NCBI RefSeq assembly: GCF_002836745.1
Contig: NZ_PJAR01000044.1
Span: forward strand, 620,001 to 684,000
Direction of reading: 5' to 3'
Length of the DNA: 64,000 nucleotides
Origin: Glaciecola sp. 33A
Lineage (GTDB): Bacteria > Pseudomonadota > Gammaproteobacteria > Enterobacterales > Alteromonadaceae
Every line of letters starts with the position of its first letter. The stretch's first letter is position 1. The notes beneath the pieces are model-generated. The model was given only the letters and a program-made list of their open reading frames with translations. It was not told the DNA's origin and did no database searches. A program made the translations under genes and the position numbers. This document shows, one piece after another, positions 56,068-64,000 of the stretch.

Positions 56068-58476
56068 ATGGCTATTAATGTCTCAAAAGGCGATTGCTTT
56101 CATTGCGGCCTGCCTAATTTAGAAGATGACAAATATCCTGTCACCATTCTCCACAAAACTCATAATATGTGCTGCCCCGGCTGCCAAGCAGTGGCGTCAG
56201 CTATCGTTGAAAATGGACTAGAAAGCTACTACGAATTCAGAACAGAACCCGCAACAAAAGGTGATTCTGCACTGGATAATACGATGAACAAGCTTGCAGT
56301 GTATGACGAACCAGAGCTACAAGAAGAATTTGTTTTTGAAAATGGCAAACACAAACAAATCCAATTAACCGTGGAAGGCATTACATGCGCCGCTTGTGGA
56401 TGGCTGATAGAGAAGCAACTTGCTAAAGTTGTCGGCGTTAAACAAGTATCTGTTAATGTTGGTGCTCGTCGTGCAATGATTGCATGGAATGATAAAGAGA
56501 TTAAACTTTCCGGCCTACTCAAACAACTTAAGACCATCGGCTATGAATCCCTCCCCTTTCAAGCTGACAAACACGAAGCTTCGTTTCAAAGTGAACAAAA
56601 GAGTTACTTAAAAAAGTTGGGCTTAGCGGGTTTAATGACCATGCAGGTCATGATGTTGGCCATGGCACAATATTTTGATTTATTTGGCGATATTGATGCA
56701 GAATCAACACGCTATTTTAATTGGATCAGTCTTGTTTTAACAACGCCTGTTGTATTGTATTCCGGTAGTGTTTTCTATCTTAGTGCTTTGAAAGCGACAA
56801 TGGCGAGAACAATCAACATGGATATATCGGTTACCGTCGCCATATTCTCAACTTATATCGCTGGATTTATAACCGTCAATCAGGTTGATGCAGAAGTGTA
56901 TTTTGAATCAATTTGTATGTTCGTGTTTTTTCTTCTTATTAGTCGCTATTTAGAGCAGCGAACAAGGCATAAAGCGAATCAAATTTCCTCAAATATGTTG
57001 AAGCATATTCCAGTCACAGCTTATAAATGGATCAATGGTGAATTAACCTCGGTATTAGCAAAACAATTACAAGTTAACGATCTAGTGTTGGTAAAAGCAG
57101 GTGAAATTATACCTGTGGATGGAGAAATCACTGAGGGACACGCTACAATTGACGAGTCCATGTTAACGGGTGAATTTGAATCCGTCGACAAACAACAAGG
57201 CGCATATGTTTATGGCGGTACCATTAATCAATTGGGTGTTATTACCATTAAAGTAACCAAGACACTGAAGTATGCGATGGTTAATCAAATTCTGCGATTA
57301 CAAGAAACTGCTATGGCAAATAAACCAAAAGTAGCTCTACTGGCAGACAGACTTAGCCGCCACTTTAGCATTATTGTTTTGGCATTCACTGCCTTTACAT
57401 ATGGATTTTGGTACTTCCAAGACAGTCCTCATGCATTTTGGATTGCTATTTCTGTGCTGGTTGCAACCTGCCCTTGTGCGCTTGGCCTCGCAACGCCGTC
57501 AGCATTGACTTGCGCCATGGCCAAGTTAAATAAGGGCGGAATACTCCTCAAACGCGCCGACGCACTCGAGCAACTTACCGACATATCTGACATTGTGTTT
57601 GATAAAACTGGCACGTTAACTTACGGAGAATTTTCCATACAAAAAGTATGGGTAGCTGATGGATCTCAAAAGGATGCCCTATTATCTATTGCAACAGCAT
57701 TAGAAATGAGGTCTGAGCATCCTATTGCAAAAGCGTTTTCAAAGCTAGAAATCGATATTAAGCATCAATGCATCAGCAACTTTAAGGTTAGTATTGGTAA
57801 TGGTATCTCTGGCAACATTAATGGTCATGTTTATCAGTTGGGCTCGGCAAATTTTATTGGCATAAATAATGAAAATCCGTTTATTAACGAATTAAATGAT
57901 GCCTCAATCATTCTTGCAAAAGATGATTGTGTTGTGGCTGCATTTTGGTTGGCGGACAAAATTAAAAATGATGTCGCTGATGTATTGAAAACACTAAGCG
58001 GTTATGAGACCAGTATACTGAGCGGCGATAATGAAAAAAATGTCCGCGATGTGGCGCTTAAGTTAGGTATTGGCAAGACTTACGCGCAACGCACACCATT
58101 GCAGAAGTTAGATACCATAAAGACGCTTCAACACCAGGGTAAAAAAGTATTAATGCTAGGTGATGGTATTAATGATGCGCCTGTATTGGCTGCTGCTGAT
58201 GTATCTGTGGCCGTGGGCAACGCATCGGACCTAGCCAAAAATGCAGCCGATGTCATATTACTAAATGCTCAGTTAGACTCGCTGGCTCTGGTGTTGAGGA
58301 TGGCAAAAAGAGCGCGTCGTAAGATAAAGCAAAACATGGTGTGGGCGATTGGTTACAATGTGTTAGTTTTACCATTAGCTATGGCTGGTTTTTTGACGCC
58401 TTGGATGGCCGCTCTTGGTATGTCTATCAGTTCAATTATCGTAGTTTATAATTCTACACGTCTTCTTAGAGATTGA
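56068..58476 (+). CDS. ccoI: CcoI/FixI copper-transporting P-type ATPase
   Basis: An 802-aa P1B-type ATPase. An N-terminal CFHCGLP and CCPGC pair is followed by a metal-binding domain with GITCAACGWLIE. The transport site is ATCPCALGLATPSA, the phosphorylation motif DKTGTLT, the nucleotide site SEHPIAKAF and the hinge GDGINDAPVL. It moves copper out of the cytoplasm for insertion into cbb3 oxidase. The next gene, ccoS, starts 11 bases after its stop. Confidence 0.95.
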   Translation: MAINVSKGDCFHCGLPNLEDDKYPVTILHKTHNMCCPGCQAVASAIVENGLESYYEFRTEPATKGDSALDNTMNKLAVYDEPELQEEFVFENGKHKQIQLTVEGITCAACGWLIEKQLAKVVGVKQVSVNVGARRAMIAWNDKEIKLSGLLKQLKTIGYESLPFQADKHEASFQSEQKSYLKKLGLAGLMTMQVMMLAMAQYFDLFGDIDAESTRYFNWISLVLTTPVVLYSGSVFYLSALKATMARTINMDISVTVAIFSTYIAGFITVNQVDAEVYFESICMFVFFLLISRYLEQRTRHKANQISSNMLKHIPVTAYKWINGELTSVLAKQLQVNDLVLVKAGEIIPVDGEITEGHATIDESMLTGEFESVDKQQGAYVYGGTINQLGVITIKVTKTLKYAMVNQILRLQETAMANKPKVALLADRLSRHFSIIVLAFTAFTYGFWYFQDSPHAFWIAISVLVATCPCALGLATPSALTCAMAKLNKGGILLKRADALEQLTDISDIVFDKTGTLTYGEFSIQKVWVADGSQKDALLSIATALEMRSEHPIAKAFSKLEIDIKHQCISNFKVSIGNGISGNINGHVYQLGSANFIGINNENPFINELNDASIILAKDDCVVAAFWLADKIKNDVADVLKTLSGYETSILSGDNEKNVRDVALKLGIGKTYAQRTPLQKLDTIKTLQHQGKKVLMLGDGINDAPVLAAADVSVAVGNASDLAKNAADVILLNAQLDSLALVLRMAKRARRKIKQNMVWAIGYNVLVLPLAMAGFLTPWMAALGMSISSIIVVYNSTRLLRD

Positions 58477-58487
58477 GGTAACAGCTT

Positions 58488-58694
58488 ATGAGTATTATTT
58501 ATGTGTTAATCCCTTTAGCCATTGTTATTGTGGGCATTGCAGTGAGCATATTTTTTTGGGCGGTAAGGTCAAATCAATTTGACGACTTAGATCGCCAAGG
58601 ATATAGCATTTTGTTTGATGACGATATTAAACACAAAGACGTCGATACTAATGAACAAAAAGAGAAAATTAATAAAACCGACGAGACCAAATAA
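58488..58694 (+). CDS. ccoS: cbb3 oxidase maturation protein CcoS
   Basis: A 68-aa protein: one helix (IIYVLIPLAIVIVGIAVSIF), then FFWAVRSNQFDDLDRQGYSI, the CcoS hallmark, then LFDDD. The charged tail is longer than usual. CcoS is needed for cofactor insertion. Its last base overlaps the next ATG. Confidence 0.94.
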   Translation: MSIIYVLIPLAIVIVGIAVSIFFWAVRSNQFDDLDRQGYSILFDDDIKHKDVDTNEQKEKINKTDETK

Positions 58695-59362
58695 TGCTCG
58701 ACATTAACTACCTTGGGGCGTTCTTGATTGGAATTGCTGGCGGTGTACACTGCATTGGCATGTGCGGTGGTATAGCAAGTGCTTTTTCATTTGCCATTCC
58801 TAAAGGTCAATCACAACTCCCATATATTTGTGCATACAACTTTGGTCGTATTATTAGCTACACAATAGCCGGCGCAATCACTGGTTTCGTGGGGGGCATA
58901 GCGACAGTCAATATTGAATCTGGCTTACCTATTTTACAGATAATTAGTATTATATTTTTGGTCTTGTTGTCACTTTATATTGGCGATTGGTATAAAGGTT
59001 TATCACTTCTGGAGAAGCTTGGTGGCAAACTTTGGAAAAAAATAGCGCCCTTATCAAAAAAACTTATTCCATTCAAAAACCCATTCTACACACTAGCATA
59101 CGGCATGGTCTGGGGTTGGTTACCTTGTGGCTTGGTGTATTCAGTACTAACCTGGTCCCTAGCCAGTGAGTCGGCGATGCAAGGCGCAGCGGTCATGTTT
59201 TCATTTGGTTTGGGAACCCTTCCTACTCTTTTAGCTGCAAGCCTAGGTGCCAGTTTCTTAGTTCCCATTTTTCAGCACAAAATGACACGAAAAATAATTT
59301 CAATTATGCTCTTTGGCTTCTCTTTGATCTTGACCTACAATCTATTTTTGAGTCATACTTGA
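58694..59362 (+). CDS. Sulfite exporter TauE/SafE-like membrane protein of cco clusters
   Basis: A 222-aa protein with six membrane helices. GVHCIGMCGGIASAFSFA at the N-terminus provides a Cys/His/Met cluster, and MVWGWLPCGLVYSVLTWSLA is the second Cys-containing repeat. Members in cco clusters (CcoX/YitA-like, DUF2231-neighbour type) are thought to move copper or a thiol compound during oxidase assembly. It overlaps ccoS by one base and precedes fnr by 27. Confidence 0.88.
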   Translation: MLDINYLGAFLIGIAGGVHCIGMCGGIASAFSFAIPKGQSQLPYICAYNFGRIISYTIAGAITGFVGGIATVNIESGLPILQIISIIFLVLLSLYIGDWYKGLSLLEKLGGKLWKKIAPLSKKLIPFKNPFYTLAYGMVWGWLPCGLVYSVLTWSLASESAMQGAAVMFSFGLGTLPTLLAASLGASFLVPIFQHKMTRKIISIMLFGFSLILTYNLFLSHT

Positions 59363-59389
59363 TCCTAAACTAATAACAAGGAGTAGGTT

Positions 59390-60127
59390 ATGGCAAAAGA
59401 TGCTGAACTTTCCATTCACTGTCAAAGTTGTAGTTTTAGCCACTTATGTTTACCTGTTAGTTTGAATAAAGAAGAACTAGAGTCATTAGACGACATTATT
59501 GAGCGCAAAAAGCCGCTTCACAAGAATGATAAGTTAGTCAGTTATGGCGACGATTTTCATTCGCTATATGCAGTTCGATCAGGTTCATTTAAATCATATA
59601 TAAGCGACAAAGACGGTGTCGATCAGATAATCGGATTTCACTTCCCCGGCGACATAGTTGGATTTGATGCTTTAAAAGATAATAAGCATGGCAGTTACAC
59701 CCAAGCATTGGAAACCGCCATGGTGTGCGAGTTGCCCTACGATACATTAGATAAAATGTCGATTAAATTTCCAAAGCTTAGGCATCAAATAATGCGGTTT
59801 ATGAGTGCTGAAATAAAGCATGATCATGACTTAATGATGCTATTAAATAAGCGCAGCGCAGAAGAACGTCTGTTGCATTTTTTGATTGACTTATCTCAGC
59901 GATTCGAAGAAAGAGGGTTCTCTCCCAAACAGTTTAACTTGTCGATGACACGAAATGAAATCGGTAACTACTTAGGTTTGACGGTTGAAACCATTAGTCG
60001 ACTGTTAACTCGTTTCCAGAAAGAAGAGTTAATAAAGGTAAATGGTAAGTTAATATCTATTATTGATTTTGACGGTATTAAAAAGCGGTTTCCTGATATG
60101 GAAATTAACGTTACTAGCGTTTGTTAA
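59390..60127 (+). CDS. fnr: FNR-type oxygen-responsive regulator
   Basis: A 245-aa CRP/FNR-family protein. The [4Fe-4S] ligands are C11, C14 and C20 ([11 protein letters not shown]) plus a later Cys in [10 protein letters not shown]. The recognition helix is [14 protein letters not shown], with the E-SR residues that read TTGAT. It activates or represses genes under low oxygen; the FNR site before ccoN makes this cluster a likely target. AAGGAG precedes the ATG. A hairpin follows the gene. Confidence 0.96.
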   Translation: MAKDAELSIHCQSCSFSHLCLPVSLNKEELESLDDIIERKKPLHKNDKLVSYGDDFHSLYAVRSGSFKSYISDKDGVDQIIGFHFPGDIVGFDALKDNKHGSYTQALETAMVCELPYDTLDKMSIKFPKLRHQIMRFMSAEIKHDHDLMMLLNKRSAEERLLHFLIDLSQRFEERGFSPKQFNLSMTRNEIGNYLGLTVETISRLLTRFQKEELIKVNGKLISIIDFDGIKKRFPDMEINVTSVC

Positions 60128-60230
60128 TTTTAACAACGCAAATATACACCCTCAAATTCCGTAAACTCATCTCTCGTTTGTGTTGCCCTAAGACAGAGAA
60201 TTATTTTATTAGACCATAGGTTGATCTAGG

Positions 60231-60265
60231 GCAATGTGGTTGCTAGCACATTGCCTCAAAATAAT
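60231..60265. promoter_or_regulatory. Half-conserved FNR-like site merged with a hairpin between fnr and uspE
   Basis: TTGAT-CTAG-GGCAA (60231-60244) has one good FNR half site. GGCAATGTG and CACATTGCC (60240-60265) form a perfect 9-bp stem with an 8-base loop. The stem may terminate fnr, and the site may control uspE. There is no T-tract. Confidence 0.45.
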
Positions 60266-60303
60266 TCAGAATAAAAGCAGATAGTTAAGCTTTGGAGAAA
60301 CAG

Positions 60304-61200
60304 ATGTTCACTTGTACAAAAATACTCGCCGTTACCGACCCTACCCTTGACCAGCAGTCCTCGTTATTGCGCGCATTAAGCATTTCTGAAAAAACAGGTG
60401 CCCAAATTATTTTGTTCTCGTGTATATACGATAAGTCTTATGACATGACTGCCGTGTTGACCAGTGACGAGCGTTTCAATATGAAACAAGCATTGGTTGA
60501 ACGTGAAAAATTAACGTTAGAGGCTTTAGTCAAAGAATTAAATTGCGACACTAATGTTGACGTGGTTGTAACCTGGTATAAAAAATTACATGAGTCGGTA
60601 ATCGATACGTGCAACGAATACAAGTGTGACTTGATTGTAAAAGCGACGAAAAAGCATGGCTTATTGTCCTCTAGTTTATTCACTCCAAATGATTGGCACA
60701 TTGCGCGCAACTCCTCGGTCAACGTTATGTTAGTTAAGTCCCATGAATGGCCACAGAATGGCAATGTCGTTAGTTCTATTGGCGTTTTAGCTAAAGATGA
60801 TGAACACAACAGCTTAAGTGATAAAGTGGCTGAAACTGCTCATGCTTTATCACAACTACTTGACGCTACCCTTCACTTTGCAAATTCATTTGCAGGGGCA
60901 CCGTTGCACATAGCGGTGGAAGTACCTAATTTTGCGCCAGAGGTTTACAATAAATCAGTAAAAGACAGGCACATGAAAAAAGTGCTCGAACTAGCTGAAA
61001 CCTATAAAGTAAATACTGATAATGTGCATGTATTAGAAGGACTACCTGAAGATATAATCCCTGAACTATGTAAAGAATACAAAGCAGATTTATTAGTCAT
61101 CGGTTCTGTTGGACGCACCGGATTTTCAGCAGCCCTTCTTGGCAATACCGCTGAGCTTATTATTGACGCTGTTGAATGTGATACGGTAATTGTAAAATAA
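60304..61200 (+). CDS. uspE: Universal stress protein E
   Basis: A 298-aa tandem Usp protein. The first domain starts KILAVTDPTLDQQSSLLRAL and ends in the degenerate LIVKATKKHG; the second ends with the nucleotide-binding LLVIGSVGRTGFSAALLGNT. uspE follows fnr in most gammaproteobacteria, as here. GGAGAAACAG before ATG 60304 decides this start; an in-frame TTG lies four codons upstream. It is associated with stress survival and motility or aggregation. Confidence 0.93.
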   Translation: MFTCTKILAVTDPTLDQQSSLLRALSISEKTGAQIILFSCIYDKSYDMTAVLTSDERFNMKQALVEREKLTLEALVKELNCDTNVDVVVTWYKKLHESVIDTCNEYKCDLIVKATKKHGLLSSSLFTPNDWHIARNSSVNVMLVKSHEWPQNGNVVSSIGVLAKDDEHNSLSDKVAETAHALSQLLDATLHFANSFAGAPLHIAVEVPNFAPEVYNKSVKDRHMKKVLELAETYKVNTDNVHVLEGLPEDIIPELCKEYKADLLVIGSVGRTGFSAALLGNTAELIIDAVECDTVIVK

Positions 61201-61222
61201 GATTGAGAAAAACGAGATTGAC

Positions 61223-62131
61223 ATGAAAATTGGACTCGCACTTGGTGCTGGTGCCGCCAGAGGCTGGGCGCATATAGGGATAATTAGGGCACTGCAAAAG
61301 GCTGGCGTTGAGATAGACGTTATCGCTGGTTGTTCGATTGGTGCATATGTTGGCGCTGCATTTGCTAGTGGCAAACTAGATGACTTAGAGACTTGGGCAA
61401 ATTCATTGACCGAGTGGCAGGTATTTAAACTCCTAGGTGTTGGCTTTAGACGTGGTGGAATAGCCAGCGGACACAAAGTATTTGATAAGTTAAAAAGCGA
61501 TTTTTGTGCGCCTACCTTCGAAGGTATGAATATCCCTTTTGCTTGTGTTGCAACTGACCTCTATTCCGGCAGAGAAGTGATATTCAATAAAGGAGAAATT
61601 GGCGACTCTATTCAAGCTTCGTGTGCTATTCCCGCGCTATTTAGTCCTGTCGATTATAACGGCAGATGGCTGGTTGATGGTGCCGTGGTTAATCCTGTTC
61701 CCGTCAATCAATGCAGACAAATGGGTGCCGACTTTGTTATTGCTGTCAACCTAAGTGCTGATTTCAGGCCAAGGCTGATTGAAACATGTGAACTTGAACA
61801 TCAGGAAAATCAAAGAAAAACTGATGAAATGCTTGAGAGAGCGAGCGATGGGTTTATCAAAAAGTGGCTTTCGCCAGAAGTGAAAGCGAATAAGAAAAAA
61901 CCACCAGGAATTGTCGGTGTAATGAGTAGTTCCCTAGAAATACTGCAAGCTAGAGTAACCCGCTCCCGACTTGCTGGCGAGCCACCTGATATTCTTATTG
62001 AACCTCAGTTACATGATGTGGGTTTACTTGAATTTCATCGTGCTAGTGAAGTTGCTGAAAAAGGCCGTCAAGCTGTTGAGCGCTTAGCTAAACAGCTTGT
62101 CTTTCAATTAAATTTAAAAGAAAAAATCTAA
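61223..62131 (+). CDS. rssA: Patatin-like phospholipase, RssA family
   Basis: A 302-aa patatin-fold protein. The oxyanion loop is GAGAARGWAHIG, the nucleophile GCSIGAYVGA, and the catalytic Asp is in VDGAVVNPVPV. The family is annotated as RssA; its substrate in vivo is not known. It starts 22 bases after the uspE stop and is probably co-transcribed. The residue set needed for lipase activity is complete. Confidence 0.92.
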   Translation: MKIGLALGAGAARGWAHIGIIRALQKAGVEIDVIAGCSIGAYVGAAFASGKLDDLETWANSLTEWQVFKLLGVGFRRGGIASGHKVFDKLKSDFCAPTFEGMNIPFACVATDLYSGREVIFNKGEIGDSIQASCAIPALFSPVDYNGRWLVDGAVVNPVPVNQCRQMGADFVIAVNLSADFRPRLIETCELEHQENQRKTDEMLERASDGFIKKWLSPEVKANKKKPPGIVGVMSSSLEILQARVTRSRLAGEPPDILIEPQLHDVGLLEFHRASEVAEKGRQAVERLAKQLVFQLNLKEKI

Positions 62132-62141
62132 GGGTTACTCA

Positions 62142-62780
62142 CTATTTAATTGCAATTGCAGTTATGCGTAACGGTATGGTTTGCAGCTTAAGCCCTTTAT
62201 TGCGGGCAAACCATTCATTGTTTAGCATTAATGTCCCTTCATTGATGATTTCACCCGTTTTAGTTGTTTCACGAAGATTTTTATCACTAAATTGAAGCAT
62301 TAATCCATTTACTGTTGGCATCATAAACGATAAAAAGCTGCCCATTTCATTAAAAAATGCTTCGTATTGTTGGTAAATAAATTGCATTTCTTCAAATGTA
62401 TAGTCAGTCTTTAAATACTCAGGCTTGGTTTCAAGCTGAACTGATATATCGCATTGATTTGATGGTTCTTTAAAATCAATCACAACAAATGCATTGGCTA
62501 AGCGCAGTGCTTTTTCTGATTGAATAGTGAACCGATTTTCTGACGTCACCGTTAAGGGGATCTGAACCTTTTGAGTGCTAATACGTGCTTTTTTAATCGT
62601 ACAAAGTTCCCCTGAACCAACGTGTTTAAAGCCAAACGCAAATTGAAGAGCCTGAGTATCTTCATTGTCCAACTTGCTAACGTGACCATAAAAAGTCCTA
62701 TATTTAACCTCTACTTCGTCAGCAACTGCTGGTTGTATTAACAACAATGCTAACACAACTGATAAGACCGGCTTGCGCAT
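62142..62780 (-). CDS. Exported protein, unknown, in an operon with bax
   Basis: A 212-aa protein with a signal peptide (VLSVVLALLLIQPAVADEVE). The mature part is of mixed alpha/beta composition with two Cys (GELCTIKKARI and NQCDISVQ) that could form a disulfide. A similar gene often follows bax in Alteromonadales as a DUF2987-like protein; I assign that only tentatively. Its start shares one base with the bax stop. Confidence 0.68.
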   Translation of the reverse strand: MRKPVLSVVLALLLIQPAVADEVEVKYRTFYGHVSKLDNEDTQALQFAFGFKHVGSGELCTIKKARISTQKVQIPLTVTSENRFTIQSEKALRLANAFVVIDFKEPSNQCDISVQLETKPEYLKTDYTFEEMQFIYQQYEAFFNEMGSFLSFMMPTVNGLMLQFSDKNLRETTKTGEIINEGTLMLNNEWFARNKGLKLQTIPLRITAIAIK

Positions 62781-63556
62781 TACATAAGTTCCCTATTAAC
62801 TCTAATCATTTGTTTTAATTCCACCACGTAATCGTCTCCACGCTCGGAATATTTAGTTAAACCTTCGCTCAATGCAACAGCTGAGATAGGCTGCATCTTA
62901 TTGCGTAGTTGTTTTCTAATACCGCGCATCTCTTGATAGGCACTATGCCTGTTTAAGTTTCGCATATAGGTATACATTGCTTTAGATAAATTATTGAATT
63001 TGGCTACTTCATGCGCGGCATCATCATCGCGACGTTTGGGCACAAACCCACACCCTTTTCTAAAGCACCAAAGCCCGAAAAAATTATACCCATTACGGGC
63101 AAATCGTGACGTCCCCCAAGCAGACTCATTGGCAGTTTGGACCAACACTAATTCTACGGGAATAATATCGACTTTTGTTAATAAGCTATCGAACACCGGA
63201 TCCAGATCATCATTTTTCTCAACTCGATATTCATCTGCCAGCCAATCAAGCTCTTGCATTTGTTTTTCTGTGATCATTTCACCAGATATATGCTTTGCCC
63301 GTAAACCATGAATGAACTCTCTTTGCATTAATATATGTCTATTTTGCATTTCAACTGAGGGTCTCAAGTAATTAAAGAAAGCTTTCTTTTTCTCTGTTGT
63401 GTCCTCGTACTGATTGAAATCAGGTATGGGTTTCTTTGCAGATTCGCTTTGTGGAATTGTCTGTATAATTGATTTTTCAGGTTGCAATAAATATATACCA
63501 AACAACACTAAAACCAAAACGCTAGAGGCGATCGAAATAATCTTCAATTTATGCAT
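62780..63556 (-). CDS. bax: Bax-type glucosaminidase-domain protein
   Basis: A 258-aa protein. The N-terminal anchor is KIISIASSVLVLVLFGIYLL. The glucosaminidase (N-acetylmuramidase-like) domain has VELVLVQTANESAWGTSRFA with the catalytic Glu, then GYNFFGLWCFRKGCGFVPKR. These are cell-wall hydrolases with a lysozyme-like fold; Bax itself is poorly studied. The start at the second of two ATGs (63556) is a close call. It overlaps the preceding membrane-protein gene. Confidence 0.9.
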   Translation of the reverse strand: MHKLKIISIASSVLVLVLFGIYLLQPEKSIIQTIPQSESAKKPIPDFNQYEDTTEKKKAFFNYLRPSVEMQNRHILMQREFIHGLRAKHISGEMITEKQMQELDWLADEYRVEKNDDLDPVFDSLLTKVDIIPVELVLVQTANESAWGTSRFARNGYNFFGLWCFRKGCGFVPKRRDDDAAHEVAKFNNLSKAMYTYMRNLNRHSAYQEMRGIRKQLRNKMQPISAVALSEGLTKYSERGDDYVVELKQMIRVNRELM

Positions 63557-64000
63557 CAAAATGAGTTTCCTCTAAGTTGGCAACTGGCTGCACTTGTTGT
63601 GTCTCCTCTTGAACCCCAAACAAGTCATTATATAAGATACCTATAACGTTATAATACAGGGGCACTATCCAAATAAACGCGAGTCCAAACGTTACTATGC
63701 CAAGTAAAAATAAAGCAACGAAAATAACGAATAAGATAGTCAATTGCAATAGGTATCGATTACACATTTGAATCGACAGCTTTATCGCAGTAAATGGCCT
63801 TAGTTGCTTATCAGCGATTAAAAACTTAGTAAAAATAGTCGAGATAAAAATATATATCGCAGGCAAAATAAATAGTGTCATACCAACCTGAGTTAACAAT
63901 GAAACGATCAGTTCTGCCGTTGCTAGCCAAAGTATGAAAGGAACATACATAAATAGACCCATTACGTTAATAGGCTGTTTTCGTTCAGTTTTAACTGCCA
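63549..64000 (-). CDS. Membrane protein, start beyond the window edge
   Basis: The frame is open to the right edge (AVKTERKQPINV precedes the first ATG at 63962), so the N-terminus is outside. The visible part has several membrane helices (LILFIA-like VPFILWLATAELIVSLLTQV, LLQLTILFVIFVALFLLGIV) and a soluble acidic tail. The layout resembles the YciC/UPF0259-like multi-pass proteins, but this is not certain. It overlaps bax by a few bases. Confidence 0.6.
   Translation of the reverse strand, partial: AVKTERKQPINVMGLFMYVPFILWLATAELIVSLLTQVGMTLFILPAIYIFISTIFTKFLIADKQLRPFTAIKLSIQMCNRYLLQLTILFVIFVALFLLGIVTFGLAFIWIVPLYYNVIGILYNDLFGVQEETQQVQPVANLEETHFDA

Overview
The window looks like chromosome from a marine gammaproteobacterium of the order Alteromonadales (Glaciecola/Paraglaciecola/Alteromonas/Colwellia type). 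The grounds are the DUF3466-rmf-fabA neighbourhood, the complete cco respiratory cluster followed by fnr-uspE-rssA, a DUF2986 gene, a PEP-CTERM protein, and AT-rich intergenic DNA. The genus cannot be fixed from sequence reading alone. No rRNA, tRNA or CRISPR array was seen.

Layout. 0-2.6 kb: end of a DUF3466 gene, rmf and fabA. 2.6-10.2 kb: a light/DNA-repair island with four different photolyase/cryptochrome flavoproteins (an unassigned one, Cry-DASH, a CPD-type photolyase and an Fe-S (6-4)-type one). A DUF2256 mini-zinc-ribbon and a DUF3307/SatD pair follow; satD is preceded by three evenly spaced operator palindromes. 10.3-16.7 kb: a secreted prolyl oligopeptidase, the DUF2868/DUF3482 GTPase pair and a 3-hydroxyisobutyrate-dehydrogenase-family enzyme. 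18.0-26.5 kb: an HNH nuclease (yajD) and a cell-envelope module. That module has GT39, TVP38 and GT2 on the minus strand, diverging from an outer-membrane POTRA-barrel protein, EptA and DgkA. Both directions carry CTTAAG-N5-CTTAAG (PmrA-type) boxes, and a truncated sensor-kinase N-terminus lies between them.

26.6-45.7 kb is an accessory, decaying region. It holds remnants of IS6, IS30 (two), IS3 (two) and IS91 elements. A tyrosine-recombinase pseudogene is split around a 4.2-kb segment, with a 184-bp overlap present on both sides. Other content includes pseudogenes with in-frame TGA codons, integron attC-like sites with small cassette ORFs but no integrase, a dispersed repeat of about 230 bp, a PEP-CTERM protein, a 635-aa unknown membrane-anchored protein, an HNH_2 endonuclease, and a small membrane-protein/winged-helix pair with its own operators.

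46-64 kb returns to core genome: beta-carbonic anhydrase, DUF2986, a diguanylate cyclase, a CPA2 antiporter, and a Fur-box-controlled pair of bacterioferritins whose active-site lesions are complementary. After these come ccoNOQP, ccoHIS, a SafE-like protein and fnr, with an FNR site upstream of ccoN, then uspE, rssA, a secreted unknown, bax and a truncated membrane-protein gene. The cco block makes the cbb3 oxidase and its copper-loading machinery, and Fnr encoded at its end probably controls it.
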